The translations under genes were made by a program, and so were the position numbers. A DNA stretch of 64,000 bases from RI-153 sp963721725 (lineage in GTDB: Bacteria > Chloroflexota > Anaerolineae > Caldilineales > Caldilineaceae): contig CAVRLX010000019.1 in the NCBI GenBank assembly GCA_963721725.1, positions 1 to 64,000 of the forward strand, written 5' to 3'. Under the pieces are notes generated by a model. The model was not told the origin of the DNA and ran no database searches. It saw nothing but the letters and a program-made list of their open reading frames with translations. Shown here one piece after another: positions 17,782-27,178 of the stretch; positions within the stretch are counted from its first letter, which is position 1; every line of letters begins with the position of its first letter.

Positions 17782-17810
17782 TTTACAACTGAGTACAAGT
17801 GTGCTACACT
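17782..17810 (+). promoter_or_regulatory. Predicted promoter of the small ORF / RIO kinase unit
   Basis: TTTACA (17782-17787) and TACACT (17805-17810) are spaced by 17 bp. The start site would lie about 50 nt before the small ORF. Confidence 0.5.
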
Positions 17811-17865
17811 CGCACGCGTGCAGTTAATTTCAGGCACTAACTCTTGACGAAAGGAGGCGGGTTCT

Positions 17866-17943
17866 ATGGCACAAGTGAAAATAGCTGAAGTCGTGCAGAC
17901 TGTTCTTGCTGTCATGGGAATACGCCTTATCGAGATCCGGTAA
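17866..17943 (+). CDS. 25-aa small ORF followed by terminator (possible leader peptide)
   Basis: ATG 17866 is preceded by a strong ribosome-binding site (AAAGGAGG). The 25-residue product MAQVKIAEVVQTVLAVMGIR plus five residues is likely a single helix, with no obvious run of one amino acid. It lies between a good promoter (17782-17810) and an intrinsic terminator (17970-18003), upstream of the RIO kinase gene. ACGCCT (17922-17927) near its end can pair with AGGCGT (17976-17981) of the terminator stem, so a leader-peptide attenuator is possible. It could also be an independent small protein. Confidence 0.45.
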   Translation: MAQVKIAEVVQTVLAVMGIRLIEIR

Positions 17944-17969
17944 TGGGTCTCGTTCTACCCCGCATGGGT

Positions 17970-18003
17970 GGCCGTAGGCGTTTTCCTCGCCTGCGGCCTT
18001 TTT
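17970..18003 (+). terminator. Intrinsic terminator ahead of the RIO kinase gene
   Basis: An 11-bp GC-rich stem (17970-17980 with 17988-17998, one T-G pair) with a 7-nt loop is followed by five T. It ends the small-ORF transcript, or controls read-through into the RIO gene 73 bp later. Confidence 0.75.
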
Positions 18004-18075
18004 GATTGGTCGCAGCCCGTTCGCTTTCCATTCTTACCATTTCAAAGTTACCTTCTCAAAGGAAAATTTGCGATC

Positions 18076-19119
18076 ATGCTTTCCCCAAACCAATCGAATT
18101 TTGGTCAGTTTGATGACGATAGCTTGGCTTTTTACGAAGATAAATTTAACCTGCCACGCAGTGAAGATCGCTACAAACCGCGCCCGCCCAAGAACGTCCA
18201 CCAAAAGGCCGCCGAACGCCGCGCCGAGGTGGAAGGGATTGTTGACGACGCTGGCATTGCCGCCGGTTTTAACACCACCTATACGCCCACCCGCTTTGAA
18301 GCCGAATGGTTACACGAATCGTTGCTGGTCTTCTTCGAGCAAGATCTGATCACCGATGTTGAGGCGCGCGTCCAGGGCGGCAAAGAGGCCAACGTCTATC
18401 GCTGCACGGCGCACCCCACGTTGGGCGTGCCCTGGGTGGCGGCCAAAGTCTATCGCCCGCGCAAGTTTCGCAACCTGCGCAACGATGCCATGTATCGGGA
18501 AGGGCGGCGGCTGCTTACCGAGGAAAACGGGCAAGAAAAGAAGGTCAAAGCCACCGACACGCGCATCATGCGCGCCGTGGGCAAAAAGACCAGCTTTGGC
18601 GCACAGGTGCAGCATACCTCGTGGCTGCTGTATGAGTTTCAGACACTGCGCACGCTCTATGATGCCGGAGCGGCAGTTCCCAAACCCTACCGAGCTGGCG
18701 AAAATGCCATTCTCATGGGCTATGTGGGCGACAATAGCCGGGCAGCGCCCACTCTGCACGAAGCCCGACTGGACCCTGCCGAAGTGGAGCCACTCTTTGC
18801 AGAGGCCATGCGCAATATTGATTTGATGTTGCAGCAGGGCGCGATCCACGGCGATCTCTCGGCCTATAATATCCTGTATTGGCAAGGCACAATCAAGTTG
18901 ATTGACTTTCCGCAGGTGACCCAGGCCGAGAATAACCGCAACGCCTATAAAATCCTTCAGCGCGATATTCAGCGCATCTGTGAGTACTTCGCTGGCTATG
19001 GGCTGCGCGCCAACGCCCGCCAAATCGCCGACGGATTCTGGGAGCGCTACGCGGCCCTCGATCCGTTGGACGCGGCGGCGGATGCCTCGGCGTTGCAACC
19101 TGTGGAAGAGGATGAGTAG
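18076..19119 (+). CDS. RIO1-family atypical serine/threonine kinase
   Basis: 347 residues from ATG 18076, which has AAAGGA upstream; the frame is open to 17968, but that part covers the terminator. RIO kinase motifs are all present: the glycine-poor ATP loop 'QGGKEANVYR', the Lys motif 'VAAKVYRPRKFRNLRND', hinge 'AILMGYVGD', catalytic loop 'HGDLSAYNILYW' (Asp260) and metal motif 'KLIDFPQ'. Archaeal and eukaryal RIO proteins act in ribosome maturation; bacterial roles are little known. It is preceded by a promoter, small ORF and terminator that may regulate it. Confidence 0.9.
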   Translation: MLSPNQSNFGQFDDDSLAFYEDKFNLPRSEDRYKPRPPKNVHQKAAERRAEVEGIVDDAGIAAGFNTTYTPTRFEAEWLHESLLVFFEQDLITDVEARVQGGKEANVYRCTAHPTLGVPWVAAKVYRPRKFRNLRNDAMYREGRRLLTEENGQEKKVKATDTRIMRAVGKKTSFGAQVQHTSWLLYEFQTLRTLYDAGAAVPKPYRAGENAILMGYVGDNSRAAPTLHEARLDPAEVEPLFAEAMRNIDLMLQQGAIHGDLSAYNILYWQGTIKLIDFPQVTQAENNRNAYKILQRDIQRICEYFAGYGLRANARQIADGFWERYAALDPLDAAADASALQPVEEDE

Positions 19120-19124
19120 AGAAT

Positions 19125-19165
19125 AATGAGTAATGAGTAAGTGTAGACACTACTCATTACTCATT
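19125..19165. repeat. Heptamer palindrome between RIO kinase and dinB
   Basis: A perfect 15-bp stem (19125-19139 with 19151-19165), extended by GTGT/ACAC, is built from ATGAGTA heptamers. A T run follows on the plus strand. The dinB stop codon (19161-19163) lies in the right arm. Confidence 0.65.
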
Positions 19166-19661
19166 TTTGCAACGCCCACAACTGCCGGGTCAACTGAGCA
19201 TGGCCGATGTGCTGGGCCATGTGTTCGATGGCGTGTTGCACGTCCATGCGCACGGTGAGGGCGCGCCCGTGCTTGGGATGGGCACGCTCTGTGGCGAGCA
19301 TCGCTTCGTCCACACTGCTCAGGAAATTTTCGATCCACGCCTGGGCGCGCTGGGCGCGTTGGCGCAAATAGGCGGGGTCGTGGTTGGCGACGCTGAATTC
19401 CTCGTCGCCCTCGTCGCCGTTGATCTCCTCCCAGGCAATGCGCCCGGCCTGCCATTCTGCCCGCCGTAACAAATAGATCGTAGACGAGATTGAATGGGCC
19501 ACCAACCAGCCAATTGAACCGCTTGGCCCCTGCCACGGGCTTTGCTCAAACGGTTTCCACGTCAGCGCCTCGGCGGGGAGATCCGCCAAGAGTTGCTCGA
19601 TTTCGCCAATCTTGTTGTCAAAAAGCCGTCGATAGGTGCCAATTTCGGATGTGTCTGCCAT
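19161..19661 (-). CDS. DinB-family protein
   Basis: 166 residues from ATG 19661 (MADTSEIGTYRRLFDNKIGE); upstream in-frame codons belong to heptamer-rich intergenic DNA. The four-helix DinB/YfiT metal-dependent fold is recognised by 'GWLVAHSISSTIYLL' and the C-terminal 'HMAQHIGHAQLTRQLW', which supply the typical three His ligands. Members include bacillithiol/mycothiol S-transferases and many proteins of unknown role. It is convergent with the RIO gene and ends inside the shared palindrome. Confidence 0.75.
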   Translation of the reverse strand: MADTSEIGTYRRLFDNKIGEIEQLLADLPAEALTWKPFEQSPWQGPSGSIGWLVAHSISSTIYLLRRAEWQAGRIAWEEINGDEGDEEFSVANHDPAYLRQRAQRAQAWIENFLSSVDEAMLATERAHPKHGRALTVRMDVQHAIEHMAQHIGHAQLTRQLWALQK

Positions 19662-19792
19662 GTGATGGGTCCTTTCGTGATGCGTGTTGAAGTTAGATCG
19701 TCCGTCGTCCACTGTCTGCCGTCCGCTTGCCCTCGTGCATCCTTTGCGGGATAATCGAAGCATTGTCCTTTACTCAAGCAAGTGAGAACGCC

Positions 19793-21863
19793 ATGCAATT
19801 TCCCTTTCATTCAATTTACGCCCACGGCTTCATTCGCGCAACTGTGTGTATTCCCTTTGTGCGCGTGGCGGAGCCGGCCTATAACCTGGAACACACGCTG
19901 GACCTGGCCCGCCGTGCCTCGGCCATGCACGCCGCCGTCGCCCTTTTCCCCGAACTGGGCATCTCGGCCTACAGCAACGAAGATCTCTTTCATCAAGACG
20001 CGCTGTTGGATGCCACGCGGGAGGCATTGGCAACACTGGTGGCGGAAAGCAAAACGCTCTCACCGGTGCTGTTGGTGGGTGCGCCGCTGCGCTTTGAGGG
20101 CAAACTTTTCAACTGCGCCGTGGTGATCTACCGGGGCCGCGTACTGGGCATTGCCCCCAAAACCTACCTGCCCAACTACCGCGAGTTTTACGAAAAGCGC
20201 CAGTTTGTCTCGGCCCGCCATGCCGTCAGCCGCGAGGTGCAATTCCTGGGCGAGCGCGTCCCCTTTGGCAACGATCTGGTTTTTGAGGCCAGTAACGTAG
20301 AGGGTTTCGCCATCCACGCCGAGATCTGCGAAGACGTGTGGACGCCGCTGCCGCCCAGCACCTTTGCTGCGCTGGCCGGGGCTACCGTCCTCGCCAATCT
20401 TTCCGCCTCAAACATTACCGTGGGCAAGGCCGACTATCGGCGGGACCTGTGCGCGGCGCAGTCGGGCAAGTGCATCGCCGCCTATCTCTATTCCGCCGCC
20501 GGGCCGGGCGAATCTACCACCGATCTGGCCTGGGATGGGCACGCCCTGATCTACGAGAACAACGACCGGCTGGCCGAGTCGGAGCGTTTCGCCGACGACG
20601 AGCAGATAATTGTGGCCGACATCGATCTGGAGCGGCTGATGCAAGATCGCATGAGAATGACCAGTTTCAGCGACACAAGTATGGCCCATAGCGAAACGGT
20701 GCGCGCCGTACGTCACATCCCCTTCGAGTTCGAGATCCCGGAGACGGAGATTCCTCTGCGCCGGGAGCAAGAGCGTTTCCCCTTTGTGCCCAGCGATGCG
20801 CGGGTGCGCGACGAACGCTGCTTCGAGGCGTACAATATTCAGGTTCACGGGCTGATGAAACGGCTGGACGCTACCGGCATCAAAAAGATTGTGATTGGCG
20901 TCTCTGGGGGGCTGGATTCTACGCAGGCGTTGATTGTGGCGGCGCGCACAATGGACCGGCTGGGGCTGCCGCGCACTAATATTCTGGCCTATACCATGCC
21001 AGGGTTTGCCACCAGCAGCGGCACCAAGACACAACGCCCACACGCTGATGAAATCGCTGGGCGTCTCGGCCCACGAGATCGACATTCGCCCCTCGGCGCG
21101 CCAGATGTTGGACGACATCGGCCACCCGTACGCCGAGGGTAAAAATGTGTACGATGTAACTTTTGAAAATGTACAGGCCGGCGAGCGCACATCGCACCTC
21201 TTCCGGCTGGCGAACCACAACAACGCGCTGGTCCTCGGCACAGGCGATCTCAGCGAGCTGGCGCTGGGCTGGGCCACCTATGGCGTGGGCGATCAGATGA
21301 GCCACTACAACGTCAACGCCTCTGTGCCCAAAACGCTGATCCAGCATTTGATCCGCTGGATTGTCAGCACGGGGCAGTTTGACGACGAGACCAGCGCCAC
21401 GCTGACTTCCATCCTCAACACCGAGATCTCGCCGGAGCTTGTGCCCGCCGAATCTGGCAGCAGCGACACGCCATCCCAGAGCACCGAGGCCAAAATCGGT
21501 CCCTATGAACTTCAGGATTTTCATCTTTATCAGATTCTGCGCTTTGGCTTTCGGCCTAGCAAAGTAGCGTTTCTCAGCTATGCCGCCTGGGGCGACAGAA
21601 GCAGCGGAAACTGGCCCGATTTTCTGCCCGACGCCCGCCGCAATGAGTATGATCTCAAGACCATCAAAAAATGGCTGGAAATCTTTCTCTTCCGCTTCTT
21701 TCAGATCAGCCAGTTTAAGCGTTCAGCCATGCCCAATGGCCCCAAAATTGGATCTGGCGGCTCGCTTAGTCCGCGCGGCGATTGGCGCGCGCCCAGCGAT
21801 TCGCACGCCGATGTGTGGCTGGCAGAGCTACGCGAAAATGTGCCGGATGAGGCTGATGCGTGA
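19793..21863 (+). CDS. nadE: Glutamine-dependent NAD+ synthetase (frameshifted)
   Basis: Last step of NAD synthesis: ATP-dependent amidation of deamido-NAD with ammonia released from glutamine. About 689 residues after joining two frames, the length of the two-domain enzyme. The N-terminal nitrilase domain has the Glu in 'ALFPELGISAYS', Lys in 'KTYLPNYREFYEKR' and Cys in 'HAEICEDVW'. The C-terminal ATP-pyrophosphatase domain has 'VIGVSGGLDSTQALIV' and 'GTGDLSELALGWATYGVGD'. The frame breaks near 21032, where one extra C turns the conserved GTKTNAH region into GTKTQ. Everything else is intact, so a sequence error is likely. Confidence 0.92.
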
Positions 21864-21931
21864 TGCGTAACTTCTCGACACGCATCAGATCCATGTATCA
21901 TCCCCCTCTCCACATCTCTCTTTAGCATAGG

Positions 21932-21985
21932 CGGAAGACGAGCGACATCATCGCTGACATCATCATTGCCCGTCCTCGTCTTCCG
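21932..21985. repeat. Inverted repeat downstream of nadE
   Basis: 11-bp perfect arms (21932-21942 with 21975-21985) built from GAAGACG words, as in the palindrome after leuA. The spacer holds tandem CATCATCGCTGA-like words. Confidence 0.5.
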
Positions 21986-22053
21986 TGTCCCCTTTTCCCG
22001 CAAGTAGCCTATCCCGTCTGGAACTCTTATAGACTCTGCGCGTATAGGTATGG

Positions 22054-22088
22054 CGTAGGGCGGACTGATAGTCCGCCCTACGTTTTTT
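22054..22088 (+). terminator. Strong intrinsic terminator
   Basis: A perfect 13-bp stem (22054-22066 with 22070-22082), 3-nt loop and six T (22083-22088). It terminates nadE transcription, facing the convergent lactonase gene. Confidence 0.85.
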
Positions 22089-22103
22089 ACCCTTCTCGAT
22101 GGT

Positions 22104-24032
22104 TCAAATGGATAGCTCGACCATGGCGACGGCATAGGGGTGCAGGTGAATCGTGTCGTGCCCCGGCCCAACGGGATCGGCCCCGGCACGAAAGCCAACG
22201 GGATCCGTCATGGCTGTGACGGCGTTGGTCTCGTCGAGCACGCGCACTTTGACCAGCATACCGGGCAATTGCAGCGTCACCGCCTGAATTTCATGGGTGA
22301 GGTTGGCAATCAGACCGCGAATCGTGCCGTTGTGGCGAAAGGCAAAGCCGGTGATGGTCATGGGATGGCTGGCTTGGCTGGCAAGCAACGGCGCACCGCT
22401 ACAGCCTGCCACCGCTGCCAACACGTGATAGAGCGGAAAGACGGCCCCATCCAGAGAACGAAATTGCTCCGACAGCGGCGATCCAGTTTCGCTCTCCATC
22501 ACCCCGCGCCACCCCACGGTCTCGTAATAGGTGATGCTCTCGACGCCACTTTCGGCCAGCGCTTTGAGGCTGCCCACGGTCCACGCTGCGCCAAAGAGCG
22601 ACATCTGGCGTTCGTCCACCTGCGGGGGCAACTCCCCGGCGGGGACAGGGGTATCATCGCCGGTGGCGTTGGGATTAAAACGCGGCTGCAACGTAATGGG
22701 TGTGATCACAATGGGTTTGTCGCCCACAAATTGGCGCGTACTCACCACCGTATCGCCCTGGGTGGGCAGCGTTTCCAGCAACGAGAAGTTATCAAAGGCG
22801 TGGACCTGCGGGTTCATGGAATAGCAGACGGCGTCCAGCAGATCGGCGGGCGGGCGGTTGCGGTTGAGTTCGGTAAAGTAAAGATTAGTGCCGCCCACCA
22901 TATCGGCGGCGCGGTCGAAGTCGTAAAGATGGGCGCGCGCCAATTCAATCCACGGCGCGCTGATGCCCTTTTCGGCTTTGTGATAGACCAGCCAGCGCAA
23001 CACCGGCGGGCGAATCTTGGCAAGCAGATCGCGCAGCGCGGCCAGTTCAGTTTCCGCATCTTGGGACAAATGCAGCGCGATTTCCAACCGACAGCCCAGG
23101 CTATCGGCCTCATCGGTGGCCCGCAACAACAGATCCGACCAATCTGGCTGGGCAAAGTCCAGATCCACGCGCAGGTGCGAAAGGTGCAGCGCGCGCAATC
23201 GCTCGATCTCCTTGCGATCCAGCGCTTCTTCCTGGCTAGAAAGCCCCAGGCCCAGGCGGGGCAGCGTGCCGATGGCGCGGTCTTCAATCGTGAAGGTAAG
23301 ATCAGTGGCACCATCCTCGGCAAACGAGGTCATGCCCGCCAATGTCACCGTAATGGCCTGTTGTACCGCTGTGCCCGCGGCGATCTCGGCGGGGAAGGGC
23401 ACGGCCAGCGGCGTGGAATAGGTTTTGTACGAGGCGTCTGTCCAGTTGCGCTGATCTTCCATCTCGAAGGTATCGCCCTCCATACGCACCTCGGCGCGTA
23501 CGCCCGGCAATACCTCATGGGTGATGGCGCGAATATTAAAAAAGGGCTGATGCGGCGAGATGTGCAGCGGAAACTCGCGCTCGGTGTGGCTGCCGTCTAC
23601 ATGCTCCACCACACAGGGCACGCCGGCCACGTCTGCCGGGTGCAGAATGCAAAAGCCGATGCGGTTACGCAAAAAGGTGGAATTTGCCACGCCATCCATA
23701 TTGAAACGCAGCGTGCCACTGGCATCACCGACGATAGTCCCTGCCCAGGCAAAGTCAATCTCACCCTGCCGGTGTCTGGCTTTGTAGGCAATCTGGAACG
23801 AGTCGCCGCGGTCGTCGATCTCCACGTCCGAAAGCTGCATGGGGATGGTGTTCCAGTTGCGGTCGCGCACGGCCACATAGAGCCGCCGCACAATCTCGCG
23901 GCTGCCCAAGCGGATGTAGCGCAGGTCGCCGCCGCTGTAGATTAGCGAAAGCGGCCCGGCGCGCAGCGAAAGCGCCTCTGGCAGGGGCGTTTCTCGCCCA
24001 TAGCGCAGCAAGTTGGTGGATAGAGCGGTCAT
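22104..24032 (-). CDS. D-apionate lactonase-like protein
   Basis: 642 residues from ATG 24032, preceded by AGAGGAA. Sequence and length resemble the ApnL family described in apiose catabolism. It has an N-terminal beta-sandwich ('LSLIYSGGDLRYIRLGSREI'), a TIM barrel ('HLRVDLDFAQPDWSDLLLRA', 'LRWLVYHKAEKGISAPWI', 'GTNLYFTELNRNRP'), the segment 'VESITYYETVGWRGVME' and a C-terminal beta domain. ApnL hydrolyses apionolactone to apionate. No other apiose-pathway gene is recognised next to it, so the substrate here is uncertain. It is convergent with nadE and upstream of nothing on its own strand. Confidence 0.75.
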   Translation of the reverse strand: MTALSTNLLRYGRETPLPEALSLRAGPLSLIYSGGDLRYIRLGSREIVRRLYVAVRDRNWNTIPMQLSDVEIDDRGDSFQIAYKARHRQGEIDFAWAGTIVGDASGTLRFNMDGVANSTFLRNRIGFCILHPADVAGVPCVVEHVDGSHTEREFPLHISPHQPFFNIRAITHEVLPGVRAEVRMEGDTFEMEDQRNWTDASYKTYSTPLAVPFPAEIAAGTAVQQAITVTLAGMTSFAEDGATDLTFTIEDRAIGTLPRLGLGLSSQEEALDRKEIERLRALHLSHLRVDLDFAQPDWSDLLLRATDEADSLGCRLEIALHLSQDAETELAALRDLLAKIRPPVLRWLVYHKAEKGISAPWIELARAHLYDFDRAADMVGGTNLYFTELNRNRPPADLLDAVCYSMNPQVHAFDNFSLLETLPTQGDTVVSTRQFVGDKPIVITPITLQPRFNPNATGDDTPVPAGELPPQVDERQMSLFGAAWTVGSLKALAESGVESITYYETVGWRGVMESETGSPLSEQFRSLDGAVFPLYHVLAAVAGCSGAPLLASQASHPMTITGFAFRHNGTIRGLIANLTHEIQAVTLQLPGMLVKVRVLDETNAVTAMTDPVGFRAGADPVGPGHDTIHLHPYAVAMVELSI

Positions 24033-24176
24033 GGCGCTTCCTCTCATGTACGATGAAGTATCGCGGTTAAGTTCAAGATGGGGTTCCCTCAAGATACACC
24101 AATGACCATCCTCGTCGCAAAGCAGGCCGACTGAAGGAGGGCCAGCGTTACTGTGCGCCAGAGACGAGCACTCAAT

Positions 24177-27100
24177 CTACGCCTCGTGTTGGCGCAACGC
24201 CCGCCACACCCGCTCTGGCGTGAAGGGAATCTCGCGGATGCGCACGCCGGTGGCGTCGTAGATGGCACTGGCAATGGCCGGGGCCATGCCGTCCATGGGG
24301 ATCTCGGCCACGGCTTTGGCCCCATACGGGCCGGACGGCTCATAGGTCTGCACGAGGATCACGTCTATCTCCGGCACTTCGTCGGCGGCGAAGATGCGGT
24401 AATCGCCCAGGCGTGGATTCACCAGCCGCCCCGCTTCATCGTAGAGCATCTCCTCGCAGATCGCATAGCCCAGCGCCTGCACCATGCCGCCCTCCACCTG
24501 CCCGCTGGCGGTGATGGGGTTGATGGCAATGCCACAATCCACAGCCATGACAATCTTCTGCACGGTGACCTGGCCGGTTTCGGTGTCCACCTCCACGGCG
24601 GCGTATTGGGCGGCGAAGGGCGGTGGGCTGACGTAGCTCATGTGGCTGGCGGTGGACATGATCTGATGCTGCTCGGCCTGGTGCGTGCTATGCAGGGCCA
24701 CGCTTTCAAGCGAGACAGAGCGGCCGTCGGGGGCATGAACTGCGCTGTTTTCCAGCCAGAGACGGTCAGGATCAGCCGTGGGCAACAGATGGCGGGCGGC
24801 GTGGCTCGATGATCTGCTGGGCCACGGCTTCGGCGGCTTTCATCACCGCGCCACCGGAAATATAGGTGGTGCTGCTGGCATAGGCTCCGGTGTCGAAGGG
24901 CGTAAAATCCGTGTCGCTGCTGTAGATTAGCACCTGTTCCAGCGGCACGCCCAGGGTTTCGGCGGCGATCTGCGCCAAGACCGTGTCCGAGCCAGTGCCC
25001 AGATCCGTGGCCCCCACAAGAAGATTAAAGGAGCCATCATCGTTGAGTTTAATCGACGCCGCGCCCATGTCCAGCCCGGCAATGCCTGTGCCGTGCATAC
25101 AGATTGCCAGCCCCATGCCGCGGCGAATGTGTGGGCGGGTGGGATCGCTTTTCCAAGTTGGATCAAAGCGCCGTTCCCAGCCAATCGAGGCCGCGCCTTC
25201 GTCCACACATTCGGCCAGCCCGCTGCTCATGACCGTCTGGGCAAAGCCTTCGCGCCCTTCGCCCATTGCCTCGGCCATGGGCAGATCTTGCCCTACTTTG
25301 ATCCAATTGGTGCGCTTAAATTCCAATGGGTCCAGACCGGCGGCCAGGGCCAGCTCTTCCATGTGTTGTTCCAGGCCAAAGAGGGCTTGGGGTGCGCCAT
25401 AGCCGCGAAACGCGCCGGGGACGGGCTTGTTGGTGTAGACCACATCACAGTCGAAGCGGGCGGCGGGCAGCCAATAGGTGCTGAGGGCGCGGAAACCCGT
25501 GACCATCTGCACGGTGAGGCCGTGGGTTCCATACGCGCCCGTATCGGCCAACACATGCACATCCATGCCCACCAGTTTCCCTGCTTTGTCGATGCCGCTG
25601 CGGAAGCGCAAAATCTGCGGGTGACGGGTGCGCGCGCTGCTAAATTCTTGTTCGCGCGTATATTCAAACTTGACCGGACGCCCGGTGGCAAGGGTCAGAT
25701 GGGCGCAAAGATCCTCAATTAGCATCTCCTGCTTGCCACCAAAGCCGCCGCCAATGCGCGGCTTGATCACACGGATGCGGCGCACAGGCAGCCCCAGCAA
25801 TGGCGCCACCATACGGCGCACGTGGAAAGGAACCTGGGTGCTGGTGCGGATCACAAGGCGGTCGTCTTCATCCCAATAGGTAATCACAATGTGCGGCTCG
25901 ATGCTGACCTGCTGCACCTGTTGCACACGATATTCGCTTTCGTAGACGAAATCGGCCTCGGCCAAAGCAGCGTCCACGTCGTGGTGGTTGACCAAGATTT
26001 TAACGGCAACGTTGCGGGCGGCATCGTGAATCTTGAAGGCGTCGGGTTCGTCGTGGATGACGGGCGCGCCAGCGGCGATGGCGGCTTCGGGCGTCAGCAC
26101 AGCGGGCAAAACTTCGTACTCCACTTCAATGAGTTCCAGCGCCTGTTGCACCAATTCGGGTGTTTCGGCAGCCACCACAGCCACGCGATCCCCCACATGG
26201 CGCACTTTGTTGTCCAGGCTCACCTGATCATAGGGCGGCGGGTTGGGGTAGCTCTGACCGCCACTGGCATAGATCACACGGGCCACGTCTTCGTGGGTCA
26301 AGACGGCATGGACGCCGGGCAGCGCCAATGCTTTGCTTTTGTCGATGGCCTTGATACGAGCGTGGGCGTGGGGGCTGGTGAGCAGCCCACCATGGAGCAT
26401 CCCCGGTATTTCTACATCATCGGCGAAAACCGGGCGGCCCTTGACCAGTTTGATGGCGTCCACTTTGGGTTCGGGCTTGTTCACCACTTGGGTTTTGGGC
26501 GGGGCCACGGTGACGGGCACAGTACGTGTGCGGGTCTGGGTTTCGGGGCCATCGTGACCGCCGCGATCTTCAGGCGGGAGGTTGCTGTCGGGGGTGGGCC
26601 ATTCGCCAATGTCGGGAACATCGCGCACGTTCACAGGCAGCGGGTCAAGTTGCTCGCCGCGCAGTTGGGCCGCCGCACGCAGGATCGCCTGCACGGGCTT
26701 GACGTATCCTGTGCAGCGGCAAAGCACGCCGGCGATGGCCTCGCGCACCTGGCTCTCGTTGGGATCAGGGGTATCGTCGAGCAGCTTTTGGGCAGCGAGC
26801 AGTTGGGCCGGCGTGCAAAAGCCACATTGGATGGCCCCACAGTGGACGAACTGCTCTTGAAGCGGGGTGAGTGAGCGGGGATCGAGGATTGGCGATTGGC
26901 GATTGGCGATCGGGTGATCGGGGGAAAGACCTTCAACAGTGACAATGGACGCGCCGTTGGCACTGGCAGCAAGCATAACACCGCTGTTGACGAGCCGATA
27001 GCTGCGCGTCTGTTCCGGCGTGTGGGTGAGCAGCACGGCATCCGCGCCAGACTCGCCGGTCTCGTCGCCGTGCTTGACGCTGTAGTAGCGCAGGCGGCGC

Positions 27101-27177
27101 AAGGCCGTGCGCAGGAGTTCGCCAGGGTGGACGTCCAAACTGTGGTGGTCTCCGTTGACGATCAAGGTGATGTTCAT
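24177..27177 (-). CDS. Xanthine dehydrogenase-family molybdenum hydroxylase, fused Fe-S/Mo subunit with degenerate ferredoxin domain (frameshifted)
   Basis: About 999 residues from ATG 27177 (AGGAGG upstream). Residues 1-75 are a ferredoxin-like domain in which the four cluster cysteines are replaced by Asp38, Ser43, Asp46 and Gly66 ('SVKHGDETGESGADAVLL', 'RLVNSGVML'). The second [2Fe-2S] domain is intact ('CGAIQCGFCTPAQLLAAQ', 'VLCRCTGY'). The molybdopterin domain follows with 'PRIGGGFGGKQE', 'GAFRGYGAPQ' and a C-terminal Glu in 'GAKAVAEIPMDG'. One extra base at 24803-24804 splits the gene; without it EHAARHLLPTADPD reads through. A heptamer run at 26887-26914 adds 'HPIANRQSP' between the two Fe-S domains. 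It pairs with the FAD subunit 1 bp upstream. Substrate unknown. Confidence 0.85.
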
Positions 27178-27178
27178 A

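Noticed and set aside
22140..23945. 601-codon plus-strand ORF
   Set aside because: Antisense to the lactonase-like gene; composition is of the shadow type (His/Gln/Gly/Val rich) and has no ribosome-binding site.
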